Shown: positions 29,658-40,965, counted from the stretch's first letter. The stretch: DNA of 64,000 nt from Mycobacterium lacus (GCF_010731535.1 NZ_AP022581.1:3109952-3173951), one strand, 5' to 3'. Translations and numbers: made by a program. Notes: generated from the letters alone by a model not told the origin.

Positions 29658-30475
29658 GACTTTCCTTTGCGGACTACGGGATTGGTTAGGGTGCCAATGC
29701 CCTCGACAGTGATGCAGACGGTGTCACCGTGTTCGATGGGACCGACTCCGGCGGGCGTTCCGGTGAGGATGAGATCACCGGGCAGCAATGTCATTACCGC
29801 CGAGATCCATTCCACGATGGCGCCGACGTCGTGGATCATCAGCGAAGTGCGGCTGTGCTGTTTGACTTCGCCGTTGACTTCGGTGCGCAATTCGAGATCA
29901 GCGGGGTCCAGGGGACCTAGGTCGGTGACGATCCATGGCCCAACCGGGCAGAAGGTGTCGTGCCCTTTGGCCCGCGTCCATTGGCCATCGGCCTGCTGTT
30001 GATCGCGGGCCGACACGTCGTTGGCGATGGTGTAGCCGAGAATATTGGCGGCAGCTTGCGCGGCTGGAACATCCTTGCACGGCCGGCCGATCACGATCGC
30101 CAGCTCGCCCTCGAAGTGCACGGGTGATGCGTTGGCCGGCAATCGAATCGGCGCGTTCGGTCCGATGATCGCGGTATTGGGCTTGAGGAATATCACCGGG
30201 TCGGCCGGCGCCCCTCCCAGTTCGAACCCCCCCATCTCGGCGATATGGTCGGCGTAATTCTTCCCGACGCACACCACCTTGCCGGCCAGGATCGGAGCCA
30301 GCAGCCGGACATCGGCCAGCGGCCATGAGCGACCGGTGAAAGTCGGCGTGCCAAAGGGGTGCTCGGCGATCTCACGGGCAGTCAGCCCGCCGGAATCATC
30401 CCGCTCGCCTTCGATGCTGACAAAGGTCGATCGACCGGAGGGGCCGTCCGGGCTGGCGATTCGACCGAGGCGCAT
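29654..30475 (-). CDS. Fumarylacetoacetate hydrolase family protein
   Basis: FAH-fold hydrolase or isomerase of the 2-hydroxyhepta-2,4-diene-1,7-dioate isomerase type, 273 residues. An N-terminal DUF2437-like cap ([11 protein letters not shown]...FVSIEGE) precedes the catalytic fold with [43 protein letters not shown] (metal-binding Glu), [26 protein letters not shown] and [17 protein letters not shown] 30475 chosen because it includes the cap domain; TAGGCT seven bases before it would give a leaderless transcript. Overlaps gltX by four bases. Corresponds to Rv2993c; the substrate is unknown. Confidence 0.9.
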   Translation of the reverse strand: MRLGRIASPDGPSGRSTFVSIEGERDDSGGLTAREIAEHPFGTPTFTGRSWPLADVRLLAPILAGKVVCVGKNYADHIAEMGGFELGGAPADPVIFLKPNTAIIGPNAPIRLPANASPVHFEGELAIVIGRPCKDVPAAQAAANILGYTIANDVSARDQQQADGQWTRAKGHDTFCPVGPWIVTDLGPLDPADLELRTEVNGEVKQHSRTSLMIHDVGAIVEWISAVMTLLPGDLILTGTPAGVGPIEHGDTVCITVEGIGTLTNPVVRKGKS

Positions 30476-30648
30476 TCGGTTGAGCCTAGACCGGCGACGA
30501 GGCACGCCGCCAAGCGGCGGGCTGCTCTCGCGGGCGAGCGGGAACGTCCGAGCGGGCCGGCACGGACTGGCGTGACGGCCCCCGGGGCCTGGCCCAGCAC
30601 ATTCTGCGCCGCCCGGCATCGCAGGTATGTGTGTGCGAGCATGGGCGG

Positions 30649-31899
30649 ATGGCGAAGGACTCGACTAGCGCGGGCGCGCGCTGGTCGATCATGATCGTCT
30701 CGCTCTACGTCACGGCGAGCTCGTTCTTGTTCATCAACGGCGTGGCCTTCCTGATCCCGTCCCTGGAAGCCGCTCGTGGAACCCCGCTAACCCAAGCCAG
30801 TCTGCTGTCGTCGATGCCCAGCTGGGGCATGGTGTTCACCCTGGTCGTCTGGGGCTACCTGCTGGACCACGTCGGCGAGCGCGTCGTGATGAGCGTGGGC
30901 TCGGCGCTTACCGCGGCTGCGGCTTATGCCGCGGCGTCGGCCCATTCCCTGGTGGCGATCGGTATCTATCTGTTCCTCGGTGGCATGGCGGCGGCCAGCT
31001 GTAATACCGCCGGCGGGCGGCTGGTGTCCGGCTGGTTTCCGCCGCACCAGCGCGGCCTGGCGATGGGAATCCGCCAGACCGCACAACCGCTGGGGATCGC
31101 CATGGGCGCGTTGGTGATGCCCGAGCTGGCCGAACATGGCCCACATGCGGGGCTCATGTTCCCGGCAATCGCGTGCACGCTGGCGGCGGTGGCCAGCACG
31201 GTGGGCGTCATTGAACCGCCGCGGAAATCCCGCGAAACGGCCACGGAAGCCGAGCTGGCCAGCCCTTATCGCGGATCGTCCGTGTTGTGGCGCATTCACG
31301 CGGTATCGGCGCTGCTGATGATGCCGCAGACGGTGACGGTGACGTTCATGCTGGTCTGGCTGATGAACCATCACGGCTGGTCGGTCGCAGTGGCCGGCGG
31401 CCTGGTTACCATCTCGCAGCTGCTCGGTGCGCTGGGCCGCATCGTGGTGGGCCGCTGGTCTGACCGCGTCGGCTCCCGAATGCGACCGGTCCGCACGATT
31501 GCCGTCGCCGCCGCATCGGCCCTGTTCCTGCTCGCCCTTACCGACGACATCGGTTCGCGCTACGACGTGATGCTGATGATCGTCATATCTGTGATCGCGG
31601 TGCTCGACAACGGGCTGGAGGCAACGGCAATCACCGAGTTCGCCGGGCCCTTCTGGAGCGGACGCGCGCTAGGCGCCCAGAACACCATCCAGCGGCTGGC
31701 GGCGGCTGCCGGGCCTCCGCTGTTCGGTGTCCTGATCACCACGGCCCAATACCCGCCGGCATGGGCCCTATGCGGATTGTTCCCGCTCCTGGCAGTTCCG
31801 CTGGTGCCGACACATGTGCTCCCACCGGGCTTGCAGACCAGGTCTGATGGCCCGGCGCCACCTCGGACGACCCCGCCGTCTGCATCGTCGCCAGGCTAG
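30649..31899 (+). CDS. Major facilitator superfamily transporter
   Basis: A 416-residue integral membrane protein with about twelve hydrophobic helices. MFS signature-like loops: [19 protein letters not shown] between helices 2 and 3 and [16 protein letters not shown] between 8 and 9. ATG 30649 ([12 protein letters not shown]) chosen over the upstream in-frame codon at 30631. The substrate cannot be told from sequence. The stop overlaps the convergent leuB stop by three to four bases. Corresponds to Rv2994. Confidence 0.9.
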   Translation: MAKDSTSAGARWSIMIVSLYVTASSFLFINGVAFLIPSLEAARGTPLTQASLLSSMPSWGMVFTLVVWGYLLDHVGERVVMSVGSALTAAAAYAAASAHSLVAIGIYLFLGGMAAASCNTAGGRLVSGWFPPHQRGLAMGIRQTAQPLGIAMGALVMPELAEHGPHAGLMFPAIACTLAAVASTVGVIEPPRKSRETATEAELASPYRGSSVLWRIHAVSALLMMPQTVTVTFMLVWLMNHHGWSVAVAGGLVTISQLLGALGRIVVGRWSDRVGSRMRPVRTIAVAAASALFLLALTDDIGSRYDVMLMIVISVIAVLDNGLEATAITEFAGPFWSGRALGAQNTIQRLAAAAGPPLFGVLITTAQYPPAWALCGLFPLLAVPLVPTHVLPPGLQTRSDGPAPPRTTPPSASSPG

Positions 31900-32906
31900 A
31901 GCGCGGCTGCGATCCGTTCGCCGACATCGCTGGTGGCAAGTCGTTCGTTCCCGCGACTTGCCAAATGGGTCTCGACGGCCCGGTCCACCCGAGCGGCGGC
32001 GTCGTGCTCGCCGAGGTGGGAAAGCAACAACGCCACCGACATGATCGCCGCGGTCGGATCGGCGATGCCCTGGCCGGCGATATCTGGCGCGCTGCCGTGC
32101 ACCGGCTCGAACATCGAAGGATTGGTCCGAGTCGCGTCGATATTTCCGCTGGCGGCCAAGCCAATTCCACCGCACACCGCGGCGGCCAAGTCGGTGATGA
32201 TGTCGCCGAACAGATTATCGGTGACGACCACGTCGAACCGACCGGGGTCGGTGACCAGGTGGATGGTGGCGGCGTCGACATGTTGATAGGCCACCTCGAC
32301 GTCGGGATACTTTTCGCCGACCTCCTGCACGGTCCGCGACCACAGCCCTCCGGCGAACGTCAGCACGTTGGTCTTGTGCACCAGCGTCAGGTGGTTGCGA
32401 CGCTGCCGGGCCCGCTCGAACGCGTCGGCGACCACTCGTCGCACCCCGAACGCCGTGTTCACGCTGACCTCGGTGGCCACCTCGTTGGGTGTGCCGACGC
32501 GTATCGCGCCGCCGTTGCCGGTGTAGGGCCCCTCGGTGCCCTCGCGGACCACCACGAAGTCGATGCTGGGGTGGCCCACTAGGGGGCTGCTCACCCCCGG
32601 ATAGAGCCGGGCCGGTCGCAGATTGATGTGATGATCCAGTTCGAAGCGCAGCCTCAGTAACAGACCTCGCTCCAGCACGCCACTGGGGACCGACGGATCA
32701 CCGATCGCCCCGAGCAGGATCGCGTCGTGCTCACGCAGTTCTGCGACGACCGAATCCGGCAGTACCTCGCCGGTGGCATGAAAGCGCCGGGCTCCGAGGT
32801 CGTACGTGGTTTTCTGGACGCCCGGCAGGACCGCGTCGAGAACTTTGACCGCTTCGGCGACCACCTCAGGACCGATGCCGTCGCCGGCGATCACAGCCAA
32901 CCTCAT
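31896..32906 (-). CDS. leuB: 3-isopropylmalate dehydrogenase
   Basis: NAD-dependent oxidative decarboxylation step of leucine synthesis. 336 residues with GDGIGPEVV, the substrate loop [32 protein letters not shown], catalytic Lys region [15 protein letters not shown], and the metal site [16 protein letters not shown]-binding [18 protein letters not shown]. Its end overlaps the MFS transporter end convergently. Follows serA by 49 bases and may share its transcript; LtbR control is known for leuB in corynebacteria but no site was identified here. Confidence 0.97.
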   Translation of the reverse strand: MRLAVIAGDGIGPEVVAEAVKVLDAVLPGVQKTTYDLGARRFHATGEVLPDSVVAELREHDAILLGAIGDPSVPSGVLERGLLLRLRFELDHHINLRPARLYPGVSSPLVGHPSIDFVVVREGTEGPYTGNGGAIRVGTPNEVATEVSVNTAFGVRRVVADAFERARQRRNHLTLVHKTNVLTFAGGLWSRTVQEVGEKYPDVEVAYQHVDAATIHLVTDPGRFDVVVTDNLFGDIITDLAAAVCGGIGLAASGNIDATRTNPSMFEPVHGSAPDIAGQGIADPTAAIMSVALLLSHLGEHDAAARVDRAVETHLASRGNERLATSDVGERIAAAL

Positions 32907-32955
32907 TGGCGCCGCTCCTCCTCATCGCGTCGCTCTGCATCGTCGCCTGCGCGCC

Positions 32956-34542
32956 TCACGAGAGATCGACCACCTCGAGCTTGTAGGCGTCGACGGCCGC
33001 AGCGATCGCCGACCGCACGTCGTCGGGCACGTCGCGGTCCAGGCGCAGCAGAATCGTCGCGCCCGGACCCTCGACGTCCTCGGACAGCTGCGCGGCATTG
33101 ATATTGACCCCCGCACTGCCAAGCAGGGTGCCGATCTTGCCCAGCGCTCCGGGCCGATCGACGTAGTGGATGACCAGGTTGCTGCCCTCGGCACGCATAT
33201 CGAAGTGCCGGCCGTTGATCTGCACGATCTTGTGCACCTCTTGCGGCCCGTACAGCGTGCCGGCGACGTTGACGACCGAACCGTCAGCGGCGACCGCCCG
33301 CACGTCGACGACACTGCGGTGATTGGGGCTTTCCGAGGCCTTGGTGATCTCGGCGGTGACTCCGCGTTCGGCGGCCAAAGCCGGCGCGTTGACGAACGTC
33401 ACCGGATCCTCGATAACCGCCGAGAACAGGCCGCGCAGCGCCGAAAGCTTCAACACCTCGACGTCTTCGGCAGCCAGCTCACCGCGCACCTGCACCGACA
33501 ACGACACCGGCAGTTCGTCGGACAGCGCGGCCACCAGCACCCCGAGCTTGCGCGCCAGGTCCAGCCAGGGCGTCACCTCCTCGCTGACCACACCGCCGCC
33601 GACGTTGACCGCGTCGGGAACGAACTCCCCCGCCAACGCCAGTCGCACGCTCTCGGCGACGTCGGTGCCCGCCCGGTCCTGCGCCTCAGCGGTGGACGCT
33701 CCCAGATGCGGGGTGACCACCACCTGCGACAGCTCGAAAAGCGGGCTGTCGGTGCATGGTTCGGTGGCGAACACGTCGAGGCCCGCCGCGCGCACATGGC
33801 CGCTGGTGATCGCATCGGCCAGCGCGGCCTCATCCACCAAACCGCCGCGCGCGGCGTTGACGATGATGACACCGGGCTTGGTCTTGGCCAGCGCTTCCTT
33901 GTCGATCAAGCCTGCCGTCTCGGGCGTCTTGGGCAGATGCACCGAGATAAAGTCGGCCCGCGCGAGCAGGTCGTCCAGGGACAACAGCTCGATGCCCAGC
34001 TGGGCGGCCCGGGCCGGGGACACGTAGGGGTCGTAGGCCACGACGTCGGCGCCGAAGGCGGCGACCCGCTGCGCGACCAGCTGCCCGATCCGGCCCAGGC
34101 CCACCACACCGACGGTCTTGCCAAAGATTTCGGTGCCCGAGAACGACGACCGTTTCCAGGTGTGCTCGCGCAAAGACGCGTCGGCGGCCGGAATCTGACG
34201 GGCGGCGGCCAGCAGCAGCGCCACCGCGTGTTCTGCCGCGCTATGGATGTTCGACGTCGGCGCGTTGACCACAAGCACACCGCGGGCGGTGGCGGCCTCC
34301 ACGTCGACGTTGTCGAGCCCAACGCCGGCGCGCGCGACGATCTTCAAGTTGGGGGCCGCGGCCAGCACCTCGGCGTCGACCGTGGTGGCCGACCTCACCA
34401 GCAGCGCGTCGGCCTCGGGCACCGCGGCCAGCAGCTTCTCCCGATCCGGACCGTCGACCCAGCGCACCTCGACCTGGTCTCCCAGGGCGGCGACGGTTGA
34501 TTGGGCAAGTTTGTCGGCGATTAACACAACAGGCAGGTTCAC
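32956..34542 (-). CDS. serA: D-3-phosphoglycerate dehydrogenase
   Basis: First step of serine synthesis. 528 residues: catalytic and NAD domains ([25 protein letters not shown], catalytic His in [10 protein letters not shown]), an intervening allosteric substrate-binding domain (about 315-455) and a C-terminal ACT domain ([34 protein letters not shown]) for serine feedback. The long form with both regulatory domains is the mycobacterial type. GTG start at 34542. Upstream lie 116 bases containing a perfect palindrome and then the divergent FAD enzyme. Confidence 0.97.
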   Translation of the reverse strand: MNLPVVLIADKLAQSTVAALGDQVEVRWVDGPDREKLLAAVPEADALLVRSATTVDAEVLAAAPNLKIVARAGVGLDNVDVEAATARGVLVVNAPTSNIHSAAEHAVALLLAAARQIPAADASLREHTWKRSSFSGTEIFGKTVGVVGLGRIGQLVAQRVAAFGADVVAYDPYVSPARAAQLGIELLSLDDLLARADFISVHLPKTPETAGLIDKEALAKTKPGVIIVNAARGGLVDEAALADAITSGHVRAAGLDVFATEPCTDSPLFELSQVVVTPHLGASTAEAQDRAGTDVAESVRLALAGEFVPDAVNVGGGVVSEEVTPWLDLARKLGVLVAALSDELPVSLSVQVRGELAAEDVEVLKLSALRGLFSAVIEDPVTFVNAPALAAERGVTAEITKASESPNHRSVVDVRAVAADGSVVNVAGTLYGPQEVHKIVQINGRHFDMRAEGSNLVIHYVDRPGALGKIGTLLGSAGVNINAAQLSEDVEGPGATILLRLDRDVPDDVRSAIAAAVDAYKLEVVDLS

Positions 34543-34601
34543 GCGGCCAGCGTAGCGGTGTTCGCCGTCAGCGGCGCGGTGGAGCCGGGCGCTGGGATAC
34601 C

Positions 34602-34637
34602 ACCCGCTTGCGGGCGACGGGTCGCCCGCAAGCGGGT
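34602..34637. repeat. Perfect 17-bp palindromic hairpin between divergent genes
   Basis: ACCCGCTTGCGGGCGAC (34602-34618) and its exact complement GTCGCCCGCAAGCGGGT (34621-34637) flank a two-base loop. It lies between divergent genes, so it is not a conventional terminator. The CCCGCAAGCGGG core recurs at 27818, 49828 and 62676 in this window. Confidence 0.9.
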
Positions 34638-34658
34638 CAGTCGGCTGTAATCGACTGT

Positions 34659-36089
34659 GTGGACGTCACCGTCGTGGGCAGCGGCCCCAACGGGCTCGCC
34701 GCCGCCGTAATCTGCGCCCGCGCGGGCCTCAAAGTCCAGGTGATCGAGGCGCAGCCGACGCTTGGCGGCGGCGCCCGCACCGCGGCCGACTCGACTTTCC
34801 CTTCGGTGTTTCACGACGTGTGCTCGGCGGTTCACCCACTGGCGCTGGCGTCGCCGTTTCTCGCCGAGTTCGACCTGCGGGCGCGCGGCGTGACGCTGGC
34901 CGTTCCGGAGATCGCGTATGCCAACCCACTGCCGGGCCGTCCCGCGGCAGTCGCCTACCGCGATCTGACGCGCACCTGTGCCGAGTTGGAAGACGGCGCG
35001 TCGTGGCGGCGCCTGCTCGGCCCGCTGGTGCGGGACGCCGCCGCTGTCAAGGACTTCATGCTCGGCGACAAGCGGTCGGTACCCCGGCCGCTGGGACCGG
35101 CTCTGCGCCTCGGCGTGCGGATGCTGGCCCAAGGCACCCCGGCGTGGCGGTCGCTGGTGGGCGAGGATGCCCGCGCACTATTCACCGGTGTTGCCGCCCA
35201 CGCGATTTCACGGTTGCCATCCTTGGTGTCGGCGGGCGCCGGGTTGATGCTAGCGACCCTTGCCCATTCGGTCGGCTGGCCGATTCCGTTGGGCGGCAGC
35301 CAAGCGATCGCCGACGCGTTGATTGCCGACCTGCGCGCGCACGGCGGCGAGCTGACCGCCGGTGTCGAGGTCACCGAACCTCCAGGCGGCGTCGCCGTTT
35401 TTGATACCGCTCCGACCGCGCTGCTACCGATCTACGGTGGCGCGCTGCCGAGCCGTTACGCTAAGGCATTGCGCCGCTACCGATTTGGTGCTGGCGCGGC
35501 GAAGGTCGACTTCGTGCTCAGCGACGAGATTCCGTGGTCGGATCCGCGGCTGCTCAAGGCGCCGACGCTGCATCTCGGCGGCACCCGCGAGCAGATGGCG
35601 CAGGCCGAAGCCGATGTCACCGCCGGACGCCACGCACAGTGGCCGATGGTGCTGGCCGCCTGTCCGCACGTGGCCGACCCCGGGCGGATAGACGCCGACG
35701 GTCGCCGTCCGTTCTGGACCTACGCCCATGTGCCATCGGGGTCTAACGTCGATGCGACCGAGGCGGTGACCCGCGTTGTTGAGCGGTTCGCGCCGGGCTT
35801 CCGCGATGTCGTCGTGGCCGTGCGGCCCGTGCCCGCCTCGCGGATGACGGACCACAACGCCAACTACGTCGGCGGCGACATCACGCTGGGCACTGGTTCG
35901 GTCTGGCGCGCCATCGCCGGTCCCATACCACGCCTAAACCCTTGGTGCACACCGGTTCCCAAGGTGTACCTGTGTTCGGCGGCCACCCCGCCCGGTCCCG
36001 GGGTGCACGGCATGGCCGGTTACTACGCCGCCCGCACTCTGCTGCGCCGCGAATTCGGCATCACCGAAATGCCTAAGCTGACGCCATGA
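34659..36089 (+). CDS. FAD-dependent oxidoreductase, phytoene-desaturase-like
   Basis: A 476-residue protein with an N-terminal dinucleotide fold (VDVTVVGSGPNGLAAAVICARAGLKVQVIEA, GGGARTAADS) and a C-terminal GGDITLGTG/KVYLCSAATPPGPGVHGMAGYYAA segment typical of NAD(P)/FAD amine-oxidase or phytoene-dehydrogenase relatives. GTG 34659 places the Rossmann strand at the start as expected; longer in-frame starts cross the palindrome. Overlaps the following flavoprotein by four bases, so the two are co-expressed. Equivalent to Rv2997; substrate unknown. Confidence 0.9.
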   Translation: MDVTVVGSGPNGLAAAVICARAGLKVQVIEAQPTLGGGARTAADSTFPSVFHDVCSAVHPLALASPFLAEFDLRARGVTLAVPEIAYANPLPGRPAAVAYRDLTRTCAELEDGASWRRLLGPLVRDAAAVKDFMLGDKRSVPRPLGPALRLGVRMLAQGTPAWRSLVGEDARALFTGVAAHAISRLPSLVSAGAGLMLATLAHSVGWPIPLGGSQAIADALIADLRAHGGELTAGVEVTEPPGGVAVFDTAPTALLPIYGGALPSRYAKALRRYRFGAGAAKVDFVLSDEIPWSDPRLLKAPTLHLGGTREQMAQAEADVTAGRHAQWPMVLAACPHVADPGRIDADGRRPFWTYAHVPSGSNVDATEAVTRVVERFAPGFRDVVVAVRPVPASRMTDHNANYVGGDITLGTGSVWRAIAGPIPRLNPWCTPVPKVYLCSAATPPGPGVHGMAGYYAARTLLRREFGITEMPKLTP

Positions 36090-36688
36090 CGAAACTCGCG
36101 ATCATCTACTATTCCGCCACCGGCCACGGAACGACGATGGCGCGTCGCGTCGCCGCGGCGGCCGAATCCGCCGGCGCCGAAGTCCGAGTGCGGCACGTCG
36201 CCGAGACACGGGACCCGGAATCGTTCGCGCAGAACCCAGCCTGGACGGCGAACTATGAAGCGACGAAGGACCTTCCCGTTGCGACCGGGGAGGATATCGT
36301 TTGGGCCGACGCAGTGATTTTCGGTTCGCCGACCCGCTTCGGCTCCACCACATCGCAATTCCAGACATTCATGGACTCCCTCGGCCGCCTTTGGGCGGAA
36401 GGCAAGCTGGCCGACAAGGTCTACGCGGCGTGGACCTCGACGGAATCGCCGCACGGCGGTCAGGAAACCACCCTCATGGGCCTCTATGTCTCGCTGATGC
36501 ATTTCGGCGGCATCATCGTGCCGCCGGGATACACCGATCACCTGAAGTTCGTCGACGGCAATCCGTACGGGGTGAGCCTGGTTGCCACCCGCGACAACAT
36601 CAACGGAATCGACGATGCCACGGCCAACGCGCTCGACCACCTGGCGCACCGGGTGGTAACAGTCGCCGGGCGACTCGCGACACTGTAG
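36086..36688 (+). CDS. WrbA-like flavodoxin-fold NAD(P)H:quinone oxidoreductase
   Basis: A 200-residue FMN-binding flavodoxin: LAIIYYSATGHGTTMA (phosphate loop), ADAVIFGSPTRFGSTTSQFQTFMDSLG, KVYAAWTSTESPHGGQETTLMGLYVSLMHFGGIIVPPGYT are WrbA hallmarks. Two-electron quinone reduction is the family role. The start overlaps the stop of the FAD oxidoreductase (ATGA). In H37Rv I recall other genes (Rv2998-Rv3000) here, so this is a lineage difference. It converges on ilvC with a strong hairpin between. Confidence 0.92.
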   Translation: MTKLAIIYYSATGHGTTMARRVAAAAESAGAEVRVRHVAETRDPESFAQNPAWTANYEATKDLPVATGEDIVWADAVIFGSPTRFGSTTSQFQTFMDSLGRLWAEGKLADKVYAAWTSTESPHGGQETTLMGLYVSLMHFGGIIVPPGYTDHLKFVDGNPYGVSLVATRDNINGIDDATANALDHLAHRVVTVAGRLATL

Positions 36689-36736
36689 TTACCGCGACGA
36701 CACGCCGCGAGCGTGTGCGGCAACTACAGTTTCGCG
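36676..36736. terminator. Bidirectional hairpin between wrbA-like gene and ilvC
   Basis: Twenty-base arms 36676-36695 and 36717-36736 are complementary except for two positions, and an inner ACACGC/GCGTGT stem closes a five-base loop. The left arm includes the stop codon of the flavoprotein, and the right arm ends eight bases from the ilvC stop. Confidence 0.82.
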
Positions 36737-36744
36737 ACGGCGAC

Positions 36745-37782
<1,038 letters not shown>

Positions 37783-38289
37783 CTACTTAGCGGTGCCGAT
37801 GCCGCGCGGGCCGCGGGACAACGACACCATTCCCGATTGGGCGATTTCGCGGATACCGAACGGCTCCAGTACCCGCAGCAGGGCCTCCAGCTTGCCGCGG
37901 TTGCCTGTGGCCTCGACGGTCAGGGAGTCCGGAGAAACGTCAATCACGTTGGCGCGGAACAGATTAACCGCTTCGATCACTTGGCTGCGGCTACCGGCGT
38001 CGGCCCGCACCTTGATCAGCGCCAACTCGCGTGACACCGAATGCTCGTCGTCCTGTTCGACGATCTTGATGACGTTGATCAACTTGTTGAGCTGCTTGGT
38101 GATCTGCTCGAGCGGAGTCTCCTCCGCGGAGACCACGATGGTCATCCGCGACCTGTCCTTCTGCTCGGTGGCCCCGACCGCCAACGACTCGATGTTGAAA
38201 CCGCGCCGCGAGAATAGCGCCGCGACCCGCGCGAGCACGCCGGGCTTGTCCTCGACGAGTACCGACAGCGTGTGGGTCTTCGCGTTCAT
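37783..38289 (-). CDS. ilvN: Acetolactate synthase small (regulatory) subunit
   Basis: Valine-sensing subunit of acetohydroxyacid synthase. 168 residues: ACT domain HTLSVLVEDKPGVLARVAALFSRRGFNIESLAVG, then the IlvN C-terminal domain SRELALIKVRADAGSR...GKLEALLRVLEPFGIREIAQSGMVSLSRGP. ATG 38289 overlaps the ilvB stop by one base (TGATG), coupling their translation; the longer upstream frame is an ilvB shadow. Confidence 0.97.
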   Translation of the reverse strand: MNAKTHTLSVLVEDKPGVLARVAALFSRRGFNIESLAVGATEQKDRSRMTIVVSAEETPLEQITKQLNKLINVIKIVEQDDEHSVSRELALIKVRADAGSRSQVIEAVNLFRANVIDVSPDSLTVEATGNRGKLEALLRVLEPFGIREIAQSGMVSLSRGPRGIGTAK

Positions 38290-40145
38290 CAGGCGTGCCC
38301 TTCGCTGATGTCGTCGAACAACGGACGGATGCCCCGGGCGGCCTGGATCTCGTCGTTGCTGGTCCCCGCTGCCACCATCGGCCACACTTGCGCGTCGGCG
38401 CCGACGATAAAGTCGATCACCACCGGTTGGTCGTTGATCGCCCGCGCCTGGCTGATGACGTCGATGACGTCTTCTTCACGCTCGCAACGCAATCCGACGC
38501 AACCCAGCGCCTCGGCCAGTTTCACGAAGTCCGGGATGCGGTGTGAATGGGTGGCCAGGTCGGTCTGCGAGTAACGCTCCTCGTAGAACAGGCTCTGCCA
38601 CTGCCGCACCATGCCCAGGTTGCCGTTGTTGATCAGCGCCACCTTGATCGGCACGCCCTCGATCGCGCAGGTGGCCAGCTCCTGGTTGGTCATCTGGAAG
38701 CAACCGTCGCCGTCGATCGCCCAGACCTCGGTGTCAGGCAGCGCGATCTTGGCGCCCATGGCCGCCGGAATAGCGAACCCCATGGTGCCCAGCCCGCCGG
38801 AGTTGAGCCAGGTGCGCGGCTTCTCGTACTTGATGAACTGCGCCGCCCACATCTGATGCTGGCCGACTCCGGCGACGTAAACGGCGTCCGGGCCGGCGAT
38901 TTCGCCCAGCTTCTCGATCACGTACTCCGGGCTCAGGCTGCCGTCGCTCTGCGGCCCGTAGCTCAGCGGATACCTGGCCCGCACGTCCTCCAGGTATGCC
39001 CACCAGTCGGTCATGTCGATGTTGCCGGGGGTCTGGCAATGGCGCAGCATCGCGATGAGCTCGGTGATGACGGCCTTGACGTCGCCGACGATCGGTACGT
39101 CGGCGTGGCGGTTCTTGCCAATCTCGGCCGGGTCAATATCGGCGTGGATGACCTTGGCCTCGGGGGCGAAGGAGTCGAGCTTTCCGGTCACCCGGTCGTC
39201 GAACCGGGTGCCGAGCGCGATCAGCAAGTCGCTGCGCTGCAACGCCGCCACCGCGGCCACCGTGCCGTGCATGCCGGGCATGCCCAGGTTCTGCCGATGG
39301 CTGTCCGGAAACGCGCCGCGGGCCATCAGCGTGGTGACCACCGGGATGCCGGTCAGCTCGGCCAACTCCCGGAGCTGATCGGTCGCCTCGCCGCGGATGA
39401 TGCCTCCGCCGACGTACAGCACCGGCTTGCGGGCCCTGGCGATTAGCTTGGCGGCCTCCCGGACCTGGCGGCTGTGCGGTTTGGTGTTCGGCTTGTAGCC
39501 GGGCAGATCCATTCGCGGTGGCCAGCTGAACGTGCACTGGCCCTGCAGCACGTCCTTGGGGATGTCGACGAGCACCGCGCCGGGACGCCCCGAGGCCGCG
39601 ATGTGGAAGGCCTCGGCTAACACCCGGGGAATGTCGTCGCCGGAGCGGACCAGGAAGTTGTGCTTGGTGATCGGCATCGTAATGCCCGAGATGTCGGCCT
39701 CTTGGAAGGCATCGGTACCGATCAGCCCACGCCCGACCTGCCCGGTGATGGCGACCACCGGGATCGAGTCCATCTGCGCATCGGCCAGCGGTGTCACCAG
39801 GTTGGTGGCGCCGGGACCAGAAGTCGCCATGCACACCCCAACCCGGCCGGTGGCGTGCGCGTAGCCGCTGGCCGCGTGACCGGCGCCTTGCTCGTGGCGG
39901 ACCAGCACGTGGCGCAGCCTTTTCGAGTCGAACAGCGGGTCATACACCGGCAGCACGGCGCCGCCGGGGATCCCGAAGATGATGTCAACGTCGAGTTCCT
40001 CTAACGACCGGATTACCGACTGGGCTCCGGTAAGTTGCTGTGGTGCAACGCGTTTCGGATGGGCAGCCGGGGGCTTTGGTGCGGGTTGCCCGGTGTCAGG
40101 CGCTCCATTGGTCGTCTGCGCCTGTGGCTTGGTAGGTGCGCTCAC
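38289..40145 (-). CDS. ilvB: Acetolactate synthase large (catalytic) subunit
   Basis: ThDP-dependent condensation of pyruvate with pyruvate or 2-oxobutyrate; target of sulfonylurea-type inhibitors. 618 residues: a proline-rich head, [13 protein letters not shown], catalytic Glu85 in [43 protein letters not shown] and ThDP site [15 protein letters not shown]...[16 protein letters not shown] 40145 follows AGAGGA. Expression is likely set by the attenuator directly upstream. Confidence 0.97.
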   Translation of the reverse strand: MSAPTKPQAQTTNGAPDTGQPAPKPPAAHPKRVAPQQLTGAQSVIRSLEELDVDIIFGIPGGAVLPVYDPLFDSKRLRHVLVRHEQGAGHAASGYAHATGRVGVCMATSGPGATNLVTPLADAQMDSIPVVAITGQVGRGLIGTDAFQEADISGITMPITKHNFLVRSGDDIPRVLAEAFHIAASGRPGAVLVDIPKDVLQGQCTFSWPPRMDLPGYKPNTKPHSRQVREAAKLIARARKPVLYVGGGIIRGEATDQLRELAELTGIPVVTTLMARGAFPDSHRQNLGMPGMHGTVAAVAALQRSDLLIALGTRFDDRVTGKLDSFAPEAKVIHADIDPAEIGKNRHADVPIVGDVKAVITELIAMLRHCQTPGNIDMTDWWAYLEDVRARYPLSYGPQSDGSLSPEYVIEKLGEIAGPDAVYVAGVGQHQMWAAQFIKYEKPRTWLNSGGLGTMGFAIPAAMGAKIALPDTEVWAIDGDGCFQMTNQELATCAIEGVPIKVALINNGNLGMVRQWQSLFYEERYSQTDLATHSHRIPDFVKLAEALGCVGLRCEREEDVIDVISQARAINDQPVVIDFIVGADAQVWPMVAAGTSNDEIQAARGIRPLFDDISEGHA

Positions 40146-40177
40146 TGTGGTCCTCTTTGTCCTCTTAGTCCCTGGGC

Positions 40178-40255
40178 AAGAAAAAACCCCCGTCAGCTCA
40201 GCTGCTGCACGAGGGTCGCGTTGGTGCTCGATCGGGCTAGTCAGGCACCAACGCG
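40178..40255 (-). promoter_or_regulatory. ilvB transcription attenuator
   Basis: On the minus strand a perfect 11-bp stem (CGCGTTGGTGC with GCACCAACGCG, plus positions 40245-40255 and 40217-40227) overlaps the end of a leader peptide. It is followed by an intrinsic terminator: CCCTCGTGCAGC / GCTGACGGGGG (plus 40187-40215, one G-T pair and one bulge) then a T run (40179-40186). The ilvB start lies about 35 bases further on. This is the classic arrangement for attenuation by branched-chain aminoacyl-tRNA supply. Confidence 0.85.
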
Positions 40256-40276
40256 CCGACCAATTACTACGAGCAT
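40241..40276 (-). CDS. ilvB leader peptide [11 protein letters not shown]
   Basis: Eleven codons, ATG CTC GTA GTA ATT GGT CGG CGC GTT GGT GCC then TGA, with Leu-Val-Val-Ile in succession and another Val. Four consecutive branched-chain codons directly before the pause hairpin and terminator mark it as a regulatory leader rather than a functional protein. The ribosome-binding site is weak (CCGGA immediately before ATG). Confidence 0.85.
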   Translation of the reverse strand: MLVVIGRRVGA

Positions 40277-40389
40277 TCCGGCGGTATCCATAGCGTCCGA
40301 CGGTAGCCTTCGCACAGCTCAGCCGTCAAATCCGGGGCCGTCATCCGATCGCACCGACGGCACAATCCGGGCGATGGAATGATGCCAGG

Positions 40390-40773
40390 GTGGTTACTGG
40401 CTCGCCGGTGGTGATCAAGGTGTCGCCGATGGCGCACTTCGCCGTCGGATTCCTGACCCTGGGCCTGCCGGTGCCGGTGCTGACCTGGCCGGCGACCGCC
40501 CCCCTGCTCGTCATCCCGATGCTGTTGTCGGCTCTGATAATCCGGCAGCGCACGGTCGCCGATGATCAGGGCGTGACCGCACGGACGCTACTGGGCAGCC
40601 GGACCGTGTCCTGGGACGAGATCGACGGGCTGCGCTTCAACAGGGGCTCCTGGGCACGCGCCCGGCTCAAGAGCGGTGCGGAACTGCGATTGCCCGCGGT
40701 GACGTTTGCGACCCTGCCGCTGCTGGCCGAGGCCAGCTCGGGACGGGTCCCCAACCCGTACGGCCCGTGGTGA
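40390..40773 (+). CDS. cfp6: Low-molecular-weight antigen Cfp6, PH-domain membrane protein
   Basis: A 127-residue protein matching Cfp6 (Rv3004): MAHFAVGFLTLGLPVPVLTW, two hydrophobic helices (about residues 17-50), then a bacterial PH-like domain (VTARTLLGSRTVSWDEIDGLRFNRGSWARARLKSGAELRLPAVTFATLP) ending GRVPNPYGPW. The GTG at 40390 gives 13 extra residues; the ATG at 40429 gives the start I recall for H37Rv, and either is possible. The TGA stop is part of the first unit of the downstream tandem repeat. Role unknown. Confidence 0.88.
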   Translation: MVTGSPVVIKVSPMAHFAVGFLTLGLPVPVLTWPATAPLLVIPMLLSALIIRQRTVADDQGVTARTLLGSRTVSWDEIDGLRFNRGSWARARLKSGAELRLPAVTFATLPLLAEASSGRVPNPYGPW

Positions 40774-40965
40774 TCGCGAGCGCGGCGTAGCCGGGCGAAG
40801 CGGGTCACCACCATCGACGCCCGTGGTGATCGCGAGCGCGGCGTAGCCGGGCGAAGCGGGTCACCACCATCGACGCCCGTGGTGATCGCGAGCGCGGCGT
40901 AGCCGGGCGAAGCGGGTCACCACCATCGACGCCCGTGGTGATCGCGAGCGCGGCGTAGCCGGGCG
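40764..40965. repeat. Tandem repeat, three full plus one partial copy of 56 bp
   Basis: Units start with GTGGTGATCGCGAGCGCGGC at about 40768, 40824, 40880 and 40936, exact period 56. Each full unit is bounded by GTGGTGA and TCACCAC, a perfect 7-bp inverted repeat. The array begins with the stop region of cfp6 and ends one base before the stop codon of doxX. The core (ATCGCGAGCGCGGCGTAGCCGGGCG) is a relative of the 58-59 bp repeat at 16.8 kb. Confidence 0.93.
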
